Shown here piece after piece: positions 1-11,775 of a stretch of 64,000 nt of DNA. Both the position numbers and the translations under genes were made by a program. The DNA is from Cubamyces lactineus (Eukaryota > Basidiomycota > Agaricomycetes > Polyporales > Polyporaceae). Where the stretch lies: NCBI GenBank assembly GCA_022376465.1, contig JACDTU010000016.1:372001-436000 (forward strand). Direction: 5' to 3'. Numbering within the stretch: position 1 is the first letter of the stretch; each line of letters starts with the position of its first letter. The notes below the pieces were generated by a model. It saw nothing but the letters and a program-made list of their open reading frames with translations. It did not search any database and was not told the DNA's origin.

Positions 1-2870
1 TTTGTTCTTCACAGGCAGCGCAATTAGGGACCTCAAGTATTGTTCCAGCGCAGCCTACATGATGACAAGAGAAGTAGTTAGCATTTGCTTGGACCTTCTC
101 GACCACGGGGAAGACGGGGGTGAAACGGTATGATGGGTGGATGGGACGAATGGAAAAGCGAAGAGAAGAGTGGGGAAGCGTGGTTATTCCGAGGAGGTGG
201 GAGGCGTCACCACCGCTGGCGGAACCTAGAAATTCTCTCTGGACCACCAACGTGGCCGGATACTCCCGGACTGAGTTGGCGGGGGGGGGGGGCGCGGCAG
301 GGGACCTCGGCAGTCAACAGAGGCCATGATAAGGCGAAGCGCAAGGCACAGAAAAGGGAGGGGAAGAGGAAGAGAAAGAAGGGAACAAGAGCAATGTACA
401 GATACCGACGCACCTTCCGCTGGTCGACCTTGGCTGGCGCATGATCGCGCCATAGCCGCCCCTCGGGCAGACTCGCAAGCTTCTTGGCTGCGCTCCTCCC
501 GACCGTGGCGCGCACGCGCGCGTCCAGTCCAAGGACGTCGCTGTACAGTTTCTCGACCTTCCAGTTCTCTTTACCACGCCCAGGGTCGACGGAGATGATG
601 AACGAGAGCACGTCCTTTCCACGGTCGTTGGGACGGATGGTCGAGCTCGACACTACGATCTCGGTGTACGGCAAGTCCTCCGCGAGTAGTGGCAACGCAC
701 GGAAACCCATACGGGGCGGCCCTTGAGGGAGAGGGAGAGGGAATGGCGAGGCTGGGGGCTGCTCTGTGACCAGGGTCTGCGAGGACGCGAGCGAGGGCGC
801 CAGATTGCCGTGGGAGTCCGAGGTGGATAAGGAAGGACGACTGGCCCCAGTGTCCGTGGAGTTGCCCTGGCGAGAGGTGTACTGCGCCGACACGCCCGTC
901 GAAGACGGGGGAAGAGGGAAGTCGTCGACTGCGGGAGGCTTGCGCACAGTATCCCTATCTCGCCTGCGGGCGTCGCCGTTCTGGACGAGAGTGCTATCGT
1001 CGAAGGAGGGAACGTTTGCGCTCCCGCTGCTGGCTCCGTTAGCGCCCGAGTCGTAGGCGCTATCCTCGTCGTCCAAATCGAGGAACTCGGCGCCTTCCTC
1101 CGTAGTGACAGATCCTGCCCGGTGCGAGCCTGGCACGCGTCCGTTCGTCCGCCCACGCCCGCCAGCTGCAGCAGCTGCGTGAGCTGGAGTCTGGCTGGCA
1201 CCCACTCCCACAGTCTCGCTCGGGATGCCCAGTCCAACCTCAGCAGAGTGCACACCATTCGTGGCTGAGACGCCGCTAGTCTCGTCGACCATGCTTGGCT
1301 GTGACGACGAACCTTGCTCAACGTACGTCTCCTGTTTAAGGGGCGAGCTCGGGGCGGAAGGGAAGTTGAACTTCATTCCAGGACTGACCGCTGGAGACGC
1401 CATGGTGGCGTAATAACGTTTCGCCTCTTCAGGGAGCGAGATCTGTGAATCTCGTGACGTCGCGTGCGGCCGCACCGACAGATTAGCCTCGCCGTTCACG
1501 GTGATCGCTACAGGCTGGGGAGGAGGTGGGTTAATCGGGGGTGGGCGAGGATGTGAGGTCGAGTGAGCCGATGGATTTGTCGCGCGCGGGCCATCGGACG
1601 TAGGAGGCACATTTCCTCGTCCGTTGATTGGCGGGTTGTTCACCATACGCTCCGGGCTGGCCGGGGTCAGCACAACAGAACTCTGAACCTGCTCTTGGGA
1701 TTGAGATGCTTGAGCTGTCGAACGGGGAACTCCATCAGGCTTCCACGTCCCAGTGGCAGGGTCAGTAGGCTCGCTGGGAGAGCCTGCTTTGGTAGGCCGT
1801 GTGCTCGTGGACGGAGAGGGCGCCGGGGTCGAGGAGACGGACAGAGAATCGGATCTCGCGGGTACCACTTGCGGTTGGAAAGTATCCTCCGTTGGACTGT
1901 GTGTCAGAGGAGGCGAGGTACGCGTGGTGGTATCGGCGCTCCGGTCGCTACTAGAGAGCGGTGACGGGGCAGTTGCAATGTTCGACGCAATTGACTGACT
2001 GGAAGAAGACGGTTGGGATGCTGAGAGATAGTTGTTGCTAGTTGAGTTCGACAAGGCCGGTGATTCCGCACGAGGGAATTGCATGGGTCCCTGCGAGCCC
2101 TTGCGTTCAGGGGTGCGGGGCATGGAGCTTGGTTGGGAAGGGTCGAACGAGCGAGAGCTTGACAACTGGTGGAGACGAGAAGCTGCGACGGCGATCGTGT
2201 GAGGAAGTAGGGACTAACAAGAGATTGAAAGAGAAATAGACTGACGAGAATCATCTGAACTCGTCCTCGACAAATGCGCCCGCGGATCGAGCATATTCCC
2301 CTTCGATGACGCACCTCCGCTCTCTCCAGCCTTGAGTTGCGAATGCGAGGACGCTGAACGGAGCGTGCCATCCTTGCTCTCGCTCTTCTCCTTGGCGCGA
2401 TGGGCGCGCAGGAGCGCGTCGGTATTCTCGCCGAGCTGTTGGAGGCGGCCACGGTAGAGATCGCGCTCACCACGCATGCGCTCGAGCTCCTTCATGATGT
2501 GGTTATAACCAGAGCGCTGCTTCTCAATGAGCTTCCAGAGCTGGGTATTCTGCGAAGAGAGCGAGTTTCGCTCGCCTACGGCAGCGTCGAGCGCCGCCAG
2601 GGGTGGGTTCGGGGAGGTTGCATGTGCGGCGAGTAGACCATCGGCAGAGAGCAGCTGATTAGTCGGGACTGCTGGGTTTGAGGAGGAGGAGGAGGTTTGG
2701 TTTGGTTGCGAGGACTGGGATTGAGGGGTTGAGAAGGAGGCGACCGACCGCATCGTCGCGGGGGACGATGTGGCAGAAGCCGGGTAGTCGTTACGGTACG
2801 TGCGGTCTCGCATTGGCGTGCCGTTGGGGACGGGAGTGGTCATGATTTTCGGCGGATGAGACGTGGCCAT
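1..2870 (-). CDS. BEM3: Bem3-type RhoGAP, N-terminal part with PX domain (3' end outside window)
   Basis: Start ATG is at 2870. Exons are 2870-2246, 2182-414 and 54-1, with the gene continuing past the left edge. Both joins keep frame. The N-terminus is Ser/Pro-rich and has a short coiled coil (about residues 85-130, ERNSLSSQNTQLWKLIEKQR region), followed by a long disordered stretch. The PX domain starts near residue 690 (RALPLLAEDLPYTEIVV) and crosses the last intron: exon 2 ends QRK and exon 3 resumes AALEQYLRSLIALPV, as a PX helix should. In fungi this layout (disordered N-terminus, PX, then PH and RhoGAP) belongs to Bem3, a GTPase-activating protein for Cdc42/Rho at sites of polar growth. 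The PH and GAP domains are not in the window, so the GAP assignment is inferred. The last intron (55-413) is about 359 bases, several times longer than its neighbours. Confidence 0.75.
281..292. repeat. G12 homopolymer inside the long RhoGAP intron
   Basis: Twelve consecutive G on the plus strand (C12 on the coding strand), lying in the unusually long last intron of the RhoGAP gene. Such runs are slippage-prone and their exact length may be a sequencing artefact. Confidence 0.9.
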
Positions 2871-4024
2871 AGGTCACGAAGACCGAGAGGAGAGCGAAAA
2901 GCGGAGGGGGAGGGTATGCTCCGTATTTGAGAAATTGCGGTAGTTCGGAAACGGGTACGGGGAGTAAGGTTCGCGAGAGGTTTATTGTTGCTATTTGGAG
3001 GCGTTGCACTGCAGGGGGCAGCACACGCTTGAGATGGGGAGAGAAAAGACCGTGTAGCCAGCCACCGAAGAGAAAGAGGGATGAGGGAGAGAGGGAGAGA
3101 GGGAGAGAGGGCGAGTGATGGAGGAGGAATAGCCGAGGACGATGTTCTCCTCGAGTCCGTCCGTTCAGGCTGATTGGGGACAAGCGCCCGTGTTTCGGCG
3201 TGGCCAGCCAGTCAGAAGCCGCCGTTCCACTCCGCCTCGCCAACCATCCATCTCTCCTGCTTTGTCTCCCAGTTCCATACAATCCTCCTTACTCTCCCCT
3301 TTGTCGTTGCCGCCACCATCGTCAGCGTGCAGTGCGTGGCCAACTCAGCCAGACTCTCAGCTCAAGTGACCACCCTGGGTGACTCGGGTGAGGCATCCTA
3401 TGGGAACCATCATAGGCCGTCCCTGGCAGTGGAATGCACTTGCCCCTTTCTGGCGCAAGTTGGAAACATATTTCTCCCCTAACGCGTCGCGCGACGCGAC
3501 TTGCGCTCGTCGCCCCGTCTTATCCGCGTCCAGAACGGCTTCGACGGAGAAGAAGCGTTGCGTGTAATGTGTCGCGTGTGGTCCCCGATCAATGCATTCA
3601 CTACTGCACTCGCATTTGTGCGCCTTTCCACCGCCCTGCCATGATCGTGGGCCGCTAAACGCGATGATAGTGCTCCTCGTAACATCGTCTTCGTCACACC
3701 GCCCCCGGCCAGTCCGGTACCTTCTCCTCAATCAGACCCCTCTCCTCAATCTGATGTATACATCCCGGGAGTGTCCCCTCCCGTAGTCCAATGTCGTCCA
3801 CGCCCTCCGGATAAGCGGTCGTCTTGTATCGCTGCGCTCATCTTCTCGTCTGCAGCGTGTTCTGTGAGGGTGCCGTCTACGTTCTTGGCGTTTGTATCTC
3901 TACCCTCATCTGACTTGCTGCGCGTTGCGCCGTCTCCGGTCGTGTTGCGGCATGCATCTATAAAAGTCTACCGCTCTATACGAACATCTCCCTATAGACT
4001 CTCCACGCATCCGGTGAGTCTGAG
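2871..4024. other. Intergenic: RhoGAP upstream region and SET gene downstream region
   Basis: About 1.15 kb between two minus-strand genes. It holds a purine-rich run of GAGAGG/GAGGGA units near 3080-3115, just upstream of the RhoGAP start, which is probably promoter or 5' leader. A TATAAAA-like sequence lies near 3959-3966 on the plus strand, but no gene follows it. I see no reading frame with a recognisable domain. Confidence 0.6.
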
Positions 4025-5507
4025 TCAAGTCCGTGAGTCTCTAGCCGCCTCCGCCGTGCACCTGCTGCACCTGCACTCAAAATACCACCCTTCCAACAGC
4101 TCTTGCCGGCGGGTTTGCAAATCCATGCTCTCGACGTGCCCATAGCTGATGCATAGTTCCTCGCCAGCTTCGACCCCACACATCGTCAGGAAGCGCAGCG
4201 TCCGTCCTTCTCGTTCCTTCTGCACGTTGGGCGCACAATCTATCGGGCGAAGGTCATCAGCAACATGGGTGATGGAGTCTGGACACTGCCCACTCACGAT
4301 GGTTGAAGAACGAGGCGCGGGGGTACACCGCGAACCCTAAGCACTCGCTCTCGTCCATGACCGGCATCTCCCAGATCCCGAACGAATTCCCCGGGTCGAC
4401 GCCCAAGATGGTCCGCACATTGTCAATCGTGACCAGATCCGCCAAGGCTGGCTCATCGCAACCGCTCGCGTCCGCGTCTGTTGCGGAATCTGCACCGTCT
4501 CGACCCCCCGACCGGGTGCCCTCTCGCGCGCGAGCGTTATCGGCAGGCGGCTGCGCGTCGTTGGGGGTTGGAGCGGGGACAGAGCTGCTTCGCGAAGACG
4601 GGGTGGTGCTACCTGCCGTGATACGTGAACCGAAGCGGGCCTTCAGAAGCTGATAGATCCGAGTTTGGTGCTCTAGGATCTCAGGGCAGACTTTCAGCAG
4701 CTGCATCTCATTGGACTGCAGGGACGCGAACGTCTGCCATTCGGTCCTCTCGCGATCGCATGTAGTGCCGTAAGCCGTTGCTGGGCACCTCTCCTTAGCT
4801 AGGCCCTCCGAAGGCTTTGTACCGTCCTCGCAAGGCTGCGGGGAGTTCCGGTGACGATTGCATTGCTCGCGGTGGTACCTATGGAGCGCGAGGAGAACGT
4901 ATCTGGCCATGTCCGCCTCATAGTCCTCGAGCTGTAACACCCTCCACCTGCGTATCTCTTTCGGCGACTTCTCCTTCACTCTTACTGTGTCCCAGGCCCG
5001 CTCGACCACCTCCAGCGTTATCTCGACGACTGCCTCCTGCCCTCCGGCGTCCAATTTGGGTTTGGGTTCGGGTTTGGGCTTCTTCTGCCGCGCTGATTCT
5101 AGCTGCTTGAGAAGATCCACCACCTCGACGCCTTCTCTGGCCATCCACTTGTTCTGGCACTGGTCATCGCAGAACCATAGACCCGCGCTGATGCTAGATC
5201 TGTGGTTTTGAGCACGGGCATCTCCTGTAGGAGGTCCGAGCTCGAGACCTTCGTCATCGCGACGGGTGAGGAACCCTCGACGACCTCCGTCGTAGCGCCA
5301 ACATTCGGCACAGACCTCGTTGCGGAAACGTTTCCAGATCGTGTACGAGTAAGGTGTGCATGGTCCGAGCAGATCGGTGCCTTTGGGGAGTGGTGCAGAG
5401 GCGTGGTATTTTCGTCCAGAATGGGGGTCCGTACGGATGTGCAGAGGTGCGGTCGTGGCGGGGATAGGTGGGATCGTCGGGACTCCGTGACCGTTGGGTG
5501 GATCCAT
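4025..5507 (-). CDS. SET-domain protein with MYND-like zinc finger (SMYD family)
   Basis: Two exons, 5507-4298 and 4239-4025, give 474 residues. The intron (4240-4297, GTGAGT..ATAG) splits the key SET motif, and splicing yields FFNHHCAPNV, the NHxCxPN signature that forms the cofactor pocket of SET methyltransferases. Near the N-terminus is a Cys-rich, MYND-like segment (CAECWRYDGG ... WFCDDQCQNKW). The C-terminus carries GEELCISYG and a CRCSRC post-SET cluster. The SET domain is split by a long low-complexity insert (about residues 310-350, Ser/Pro/Asp-rich), as in SMYD proteins. The family methylates lysines on histones or other proteins; the substrate cannot be read from sequence. It is divergent from the serine dehydratase across 484 bases. 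Confidence 0.85.
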
Positions 5508-5991
5508 GTATTGGTACGCCGCCGCAGATCAGGAAAATGTGGATAGATTGCGGTGGTAGCGTGATATCTAGATTCGAGAGCAGAGGTTTGAGGAGATTAT
5601 TGGAGAGAAATAGGCTGATTGAGCGTTACACTGACACCCAGAAAAAGATGACACCCGAGGAGACCAAGAAAACAGAGGCAGCAGCAGCAGGAAAGAAAAT
5701 CTAGGGTGGATCTGAGACGGAGGAGGACGCGTCGACGTCGGAGACGCGCCTCCGCAAAAACACTCGATCGCGGTCACCTGAGGCAAAAACCCAGTTTAGG
5801 GTTAGGGTCAGCAGATTTGTTTCAGGCGTTGGCGGTGGCAAGCTCCGGTCCAGGGAGCAGAATTAGAGAGAACAGCGCCCTTGCATCTCTCTCATCGCCT
5901 CGCAGCATTCGTAGACAGCGCGCACGATCGTTTGGACGACAACGAGCCCTTGGAGAGCGCAGTCACACCCGGCGAACTCGATTGACCCACC
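5508..5991. promoter_or_regulatory. Shared divergent promoter of the SET gene and L-serine dehydratase
   Basis: 484 bases separate the two start codons, which point away from each other, so both promoters must lie here. No clear TATA box or named site stands out. A telomere-like GGGTTAGGGT occurs near 5797-5808. Confidence 0.6.
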
Positions 5992-8900
5992 ATGTTGGCT
6001 GCGACGCGCCTTCGTCTCCCACACGCGCGACGCGTTGTGGCGTCGCACTTGCCTCTTCGTCCTCTTGCTGTCCGTCCTCCCGCTGCCTCCCGCACACGTG
6101 TCTCGCCCGGCGGAACAATATCCGGAACACGCCACTATGCTTCGACGTTGAAGAGGCGGAAAGACGACTCGGACGCGGCAGCCAAACGTCCTGGAGAGGA
6201 GGATGGGGACGCGATCCCCGCGGAAGACCTGACCACGGTCGGCTCACATGAACACGAGCACGAACATGCGGTCATCTCGACCTTTGACTTGTTTAGTATC
6301 GGTGGTGCGTGAATGTCGTTGCTGAGTATTGCGACGCTGCGGATTGGATACTGAGCGGCTGGGGTGTTATAGTCGGGCCTAGTTCGTCTCATACGGTCGG
6401 CCCTATGCGGGCAGGCAAGATCTTCATAGGTGACTTGGAGACCCTGGGCCTGCTCGAGAAGGTGAATTTGCGCTTGCGTCGGTGGCAATGACAGCCAGTT
6501 GACGCGTTCTATCTAGGTCAAGACCGTCAAAATTACCCTGTGCGCTATCTCTTAATTCCTAGTTTGCGTGGGTGATGCTGAAGGTTGCAAAGCTATGGCT
6601 CCCTCGCTGCGACAGGTGCGGCACTTCTAGACATGTTCTGTGGCCGATGCCAGCCCCCATTTGTACTGAATGGAAGCTTTTGCTTACAGGAAAAGGGTAC
6701 GGTCCTCCCGCGCTCGTACGGTACGCTCCATCTGATGGTTTCTTCACGGCGTAGTCACCACACGCCACAAGCCATCCTCCTGGGACTGGAAGGTGACAAT
6801 CCTATTGCCTCCGTGCTCAGCGTTTGGTAAAGCTGACACCTCAATCAGGCTCGGATCCTGAGACGATCGATACCGGCACCATTCCGTCACGGTATGCCGC
6901 CATCCTCGAAAACAAGTCGCTGACTCTCGGCGGGCGTCATCGTATCACGTATGACATGGACCGCGATATGGTGTGGCGCTGGGATCAGGTTCTGAAGACA
7001 CATCCCAATGGCATGCGTTTCTCCGTCTTTGGTGAAGACGGCGAATTGCTGGCAACCAACGAATACTTCAGGTATGGGCTCTCTCGTACACCATTCTGCA
7101 CACACGGCTTTCTGCGAGAGCGGAGGCAGAGTGGGGAAAGCGTAAATGACTGATTCAATGATTTGTCTAACCTGACAAATCCAGCGTCGGGGGTGGCTTC
7201 GTCGTGAACGAGAAAACGAAAGGTGAGCAGCCGCGTTTCCTCCATTGGTATCGGAAGATATTAATGACGCGCAATCAAGTGGACGAGAACCTGTTCTACA
7301 AGGGCGTGGATAAGAGCGTCGTTCATGGCGCTCGACTACATCAGACGCATAGCTCCGAATCTACGCCCGGCGCGCCGTCTCAGGCTCCAGACCCCATACA
7401 GCCGCCATATCCGTTTGTTGTACGTCACCCGAGCACTGTTTGCGCCTGCTGGCACTTACCGCGGAAAATCATGCGTTGCTCGTCAGTCGGGGGATAGCCT
7501 TCTCGCCCTGACAAAGAAGCATAATGTACGTACGTCGGTCGGCGCACCGCGTCCGCCGCCGCCGTCTCCGCTATTTTGGCGACGTCGAGAGGACTTCGAT
7601 CGTCATGGATACAGAGGCGTGTCTTGCTGACCTATCCTTCTCTTTGCATTTCCGTGGTCTAGATGACTATTGCCCAGATCGTGTACGACAACGAGCTGCA
7701 TTTCGGGTACTCCCATGAAGACATACATGAGAAGGTACCCTCATTTTTCCTTGTGCCTCTCTCCGATCGCTTCGACGCTTCCCCGCTCTGTTCCTTGCGT
7801 GGGTGCGCTCCGTGGCTGGTCTACTCTGGCCTGGCCTCGCTTGGCACTTGCATGTACGGAATGCTGACACGGAATTCCGCGATGGCAGCTGATGCGCATA
7901 TGGAGCGTTATGGACGACTGCATACGGACGGGCGTGTCCTCGGCGGAGGAGAAGCTGCCAGGGAGGCTCGGGCTACGCCGACGTGCGCCGATGCTCTATC
8001 GCCGCTTGATGCGTGGGTGCGTACTCATTATTGCTTAATTTTGCGCGTGCGGGTACGGGGAAGGGTGACACTGCGGTGCTGTGACTGTGTAGGTTCTACC
8101 CTGGACTCGTCTCGCCCCACCTACCGCAACTTGGCGCTGGCCACGCTGAGCCTGTAGGGCGGATAGACGCTCCGCACGGATTAGGCGCAGGCAGCGACGC
8201 ATCGATGCCTATGTGGGGTGGCGAACCAGAGAGCGGGAACGGCGCAGGTCGTAGGATTTCTGCATCTCGACCGACACGCGTGATCGGTACTCTTGAACAC
8301 CCAGTTACGCCGATGCCACCGGTAAGACTTCGCGCAAAATTAAAAAACTGTCATTCACAGAGTGTGCGTTGTATTAGCGCAAGACGATGATCCCCGCGAT
8401 GGATTTCTTGTCATGTTACGCCATCGCTGTCAATGAGGTGAACGCCAGTGGCGGGCGGATCGTCACGTCGCCTACCAATGGCGCCGCTGGTGTTATCCCC
8501 GCGGTGCTCAAGTACATCGTCGAGGTCCGTCTATCAGATTGCAATACGGCGTGGCGCACGAGATTGACCGCATGGAACAGTTCGTCAGCGATGACCCCGA
8601 AAAGTCTGTAGTGACGTTCCTCCTCACCGCCGCTGTACGTTCCCCCAACGTTTGCTAGCTTGTCAGTGCGCCCTAACTGACTACCGGCAGGCCATCGGCA
8701 TGCTGTTTAAGCGGGGAAGCACCATCTCAGCTGCGGAAGGTGGCTGCCAGGCCGAGGTCGGAGGTGTGTTGTACCTCTTGCGCGTGTTTCATTGGGCCTC
8801 GTTGACCCTGCGTTTCACTAGTTGCATGTTCGATGGCGAGCGCAGGATTCGCCGCGTGTATGGGCGGTACGTCCATGACTTCGTGACATCAGGGACGATG

Positions 8901-9617
8901 GTTGGGACCTCATCTCACGCTGGGCCGTAGCATCACCGGAAACAGTTCTGCAAGCAGCCGAGATAGGCATAGGTCAGGGAGCGTTTACTCCGACATAGCG
9001 ATGATACTTTAATGCTGACTGGCTCGCTATCTTGTCGGACCGTTGCGGATGCGCAGAGCACAATCTGGGCTTGACGTGCGATCCCATAGATGGGCTGGTA
9101 CAGGTTCCGTGCATAGTGCGTACATCTCACCAATCCCATGCTGCGTGGGCTCGTTGTGGTGAAGAAGGCTGACTGGGTTCGATCGGGTCTGGTTCGTTCT
9201 GTAGGAGCGAAATAGCCTTGGAGGTGCGTAGACGGCGATACGCTCGGGGACGACGGCGAGGTTGGCGTGGGTGCTGATGGAATTTTTTTGCTGCAGCTGT
9301 GAAGGCCGTGACGGCCGCACAATTGGCGATGGCGAGTGAGAACGTGTATAGCGTGACGCTGGACGAAGCCATCGAGGCCATGCGGCTGACCGCGGCGGAT
9401 ATGAGCGTGAAGTACAAGGAGACGAGCCTTTCGGTGAGTGGTGGCATTGCGCGAGTGCAATGGGAGAAGCCGTCAAACTGACTGGAATGGTGTGCGTTCA
9501 ACTTGCAGGGTCTTGCGGTAAGTAGGCTGGGAAGCGTGATGGTGGCGAGACCGATGCTGACAGTGTTCTGTTCTGCAGAGGACGGTCAAGATCCCGCTTA
9601 CCGTACCTGCCTGTTAG
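5992..9617 (+). CDS. L-serine dehydratase (iron-sulfur type), mitochondrial, 23 exons
   Basis: Converts L-serine to pyruvate and ammonia. The spliced model gives 661 residues from exons 5992-6304, 6373-6461, 6517-6539, 6593-6615, 6690-6696, 6755-6792, 6849-7071, 7185-7222, 7280-7419, 7487-7525, 7663-7734, 7889-8016, 8093-8321, 8378-8524, 8581-8634, 8691-8763, 8822-8866, 8931-8972, 9057-9115, 9205-9223, 9297-9433, 9509-9517 and 9579-9617. The first about 50 residues are Arg/Ala-rich without acids, like a mitochondrial presequence. Family motifs are [51 protein letters not shown] and [15 protein letters not shown]. Cys540, Cys582 and Cys593 keep the 42- and 11-residue spacing of the 4Fe-4S ligands in bacterial enzymes, and the chain ends in a Cys, as in the tail-in-mouth bacterial form. 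Exons of 7, 9 and 19 bases are needed to restore conserved residues. A linker of about 70 residues after RLMRGFYP looks like a fungal insertion. Confidence 0.92.
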
Positions 9618-10052
9618 AGGTTTGAGATTGGAGGATTCGAGCTTCGAAGGAAGGTTATGTGTTAGATTGTGATGGATAGACGATAGAAGGGGAGTAGGTA
9701 GATGGTGGTATACGACTTGGACATTGCGACATGATTTACGGACATTATCGATCTTAGCTATCCTAGATGCGTTACTAGAGTTTGTTTGCTTTCTTGCTAG
9801 TGTGACTTGTAGCAGCCTCGGATTGAGAGACCGCGACTGGCACTGCTGCCGCCGGATGAGTCAGCAAGGCACCGGAGGGGATGAGCGCCTGGAAGAACGG
9901 CAGTGGGCGCCTAACTGCTCTGACCCCGACCACGCACTCTCCCGCTTCAAGCTCACTCTCGCCTTCTCCTTCCCCTTCGCTCTCCCTCGCTCGTCGTTGT
10001 GCACGGCCGTCTCGTCGCCGACCTCGCGTCGTCTGTGCCGCTTCCATTGCCC
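9618..10052. other. Intergenic: serine dehydratase 3' end and CAF40 promoter
   Basis: 435 bases between two plus-strand genes. The last 150 bases are pyrimidine-rich (CTCTCGC, CTTCTCCTTCC), typical of fungal promoters without a TATA box. No further gene seen. Confidence 0.6.
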
Positions 10053-11328
10053 ATGGCGGGGCTCATCTCTCCAAAGCCCGTGTCATACATGCAGCACAAC
10101 CTCCAGTACAACCCCTACCAGCGCGGCGTCCAGGCCTTCTCAGACTCCCCCGCAACCTCCGGCCTCCCGCCCCTCGCCCATCCCACCCCGCACCAGGGCG
10201 TGTTTCTCCCCGGAAATGCTCACAACTCCTCGCTGAGCGTGAACGAGGAAAGCAAGATCTACGCTCTCGTTATCGAACTCCTCAACCCCGATACGCGCGA
10301 GAGCGCTCTCCTCGAGCTCAGCAAGAAGAGGGAGCAATATGACGACCTCGCTCTAGTTCTTTGGCATTCGTTCGGTGCGTATCAATTCACCGCTGTTTAT
10401 GGTTCACTTTTCTGAGATCCGGTCAGGTATCATGCCCGCGCTCCTTCAGGAAATCGTCTCTGTTTATCCCCTATTATCCCCGCCTAATCTCACCGCCCAT
10501 GTATCAAATCGCGTCTGCAATGCTCTCGCTCTCCTGCAATGTGTAGCCTCTCATCCTGACACTCGTCAACTGTTCCTCAACGGTACGTGCGAGCTATGTT
10601 GTCCTTTCTTGAACTCCTCACACTCACCTTGCCGCAGCTCATATCCCTCTTTTCTTATACCCCTTCTTGAACACAACTTCCAAAACCCGGCCCTTTGAAT
10701 ACCTCCGTCTTACCTCGCTCGGTGTCATCGGAGCGCTGGTCAAGGTATGTCGACATTTTCATCCCTCGGCGGCTCGTGTGCTCATCTATGGATGCAGCAA
10801 AACGACAATACCACCGTCATTCACTTCCTGCTCTCTACCGAGATCATTCCTCTCTGCCTTCGCATCATGGAAACTGGTACCGAACTCTCCAAAACCGTTG
10901 CCATCTTCATTGTCCAGAAAATCTTGCTCGACGAGACTGGCTTGACCTACATCTGCCACACTTACGAGCGGTTCTACGCCGTCGGGACCGTCTTGAGCAA
11001 CATGGTGAACCAGCTTGTGGAGACACAGGCCGTGCGATTGCTCAAGCATGTCGTTCGGTGCTACCTGCGTTTGAGCGACAATTTGAGGTCAGTTTGTCTT
11101 GCAGCGGGTTCGATCTTGTGTAGGGCGATACTCATGCCACTTTAGGGCGCGCGAAGCGTTGCGGGCCTGTTTGCCGGAACCACTCCGCGACAACACTTTC
11201 AATGCCTTGCTCAAGGTATGCTCCACCGCTTAATGTAGGGGACTAGATACTGAGTATAGTTTCAACAGGGTGATTTGGTGACGAAGAGGTGTCTGACGAC
11301 CCTGCTCAACAATCTCAACGAGCAGTAG
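10053..11328 (+). CDS. CAF40: CCR4-NOT subunit CAF40/CNOT9 (Rcd1 family)
   Basis: Six exons (10053-10374, 10427-10582, 10638-10744, 10798-11087, 11146-11215, 11269-11328) give 334 residues, close to the usual size of the family. Highly conserved stretches include [55 protein letters not shown] and [14 protein letters not shown], which form the armadillo-repeat fold of Rcd1/CNOT9. The protein is a subunit of the CCR4-NOT complex, which shortens mRNA poly(A) tails. The N-terminal 50 residues are Pro/Gln-rich and poorly conserved. I chose the ATG at 10053 (context CCCATGG) over an in-frame ATG at 9999, because the segment between them is not family-like. It ends convergent with the zinc transporter gene. 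Confidence 0.95.
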
Positions 11329-11775
11329 TAACGTGTACATTCAATTCATACGGACGATCTTTACCCCGGGTGCTTGTATTTTTGCTCTGTTTTAGTATGC
11401 TCCTGGGCGGATCCTTGGCCTTGGCTTCACTCCCTACTGATCTCGTCGCACGTCCGTGACTAGTCGTGGGCGGGTGGCGGGCGCAAGGGTCAAAGGGACT
11501 TACTCTCTTTCTACACACACACCACATACACAATAGTACGGCCTGGACCTAATGTGTGGCAGCTTCGCGTGGCGGTTGGAACTTGTAGATAGAGCGGTGG
11601 GGTGGTGGTGCATGCGCGCGCGGTGCGGTATTATCGGAATGTCGATTGTGAATGTCTTTTCCCCCGTGTAATAAAGTACATCCCTCAAAAATCTCGGTAT
11701 GCTAGGCGGCACCGCTCTCGTGCGTGTGCCACGTTTGGCTGGGTATATACATCGAAACTATCCCGGCGAGGGCGG
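11329..11775. other. Convergent intergenic region, 3' ends of CAF40 and zinc transporter
   Basis: 447 bases between two converging genes. I see only expected 3' flanking sequence: short CA repeats (ACACACACACCACATACACA near 11513) and T-rich stretches. No gene. Confidence 0.6.

Noticed and set aside
207..413. C-terminal tail of the open frame that runs through RhoGAP exon 2
   Set aside because: After QRK the frame reads into intron sequence (GTGCGT donor); the true PX domain resumes at 54 with AALEQYLRSL.
6585..6830. Plus-strand frame of 81 codons inside serine dehydratase
   Set aside because: Runs through two introns and the 7-base exon; the spliced family motif contradicts it.
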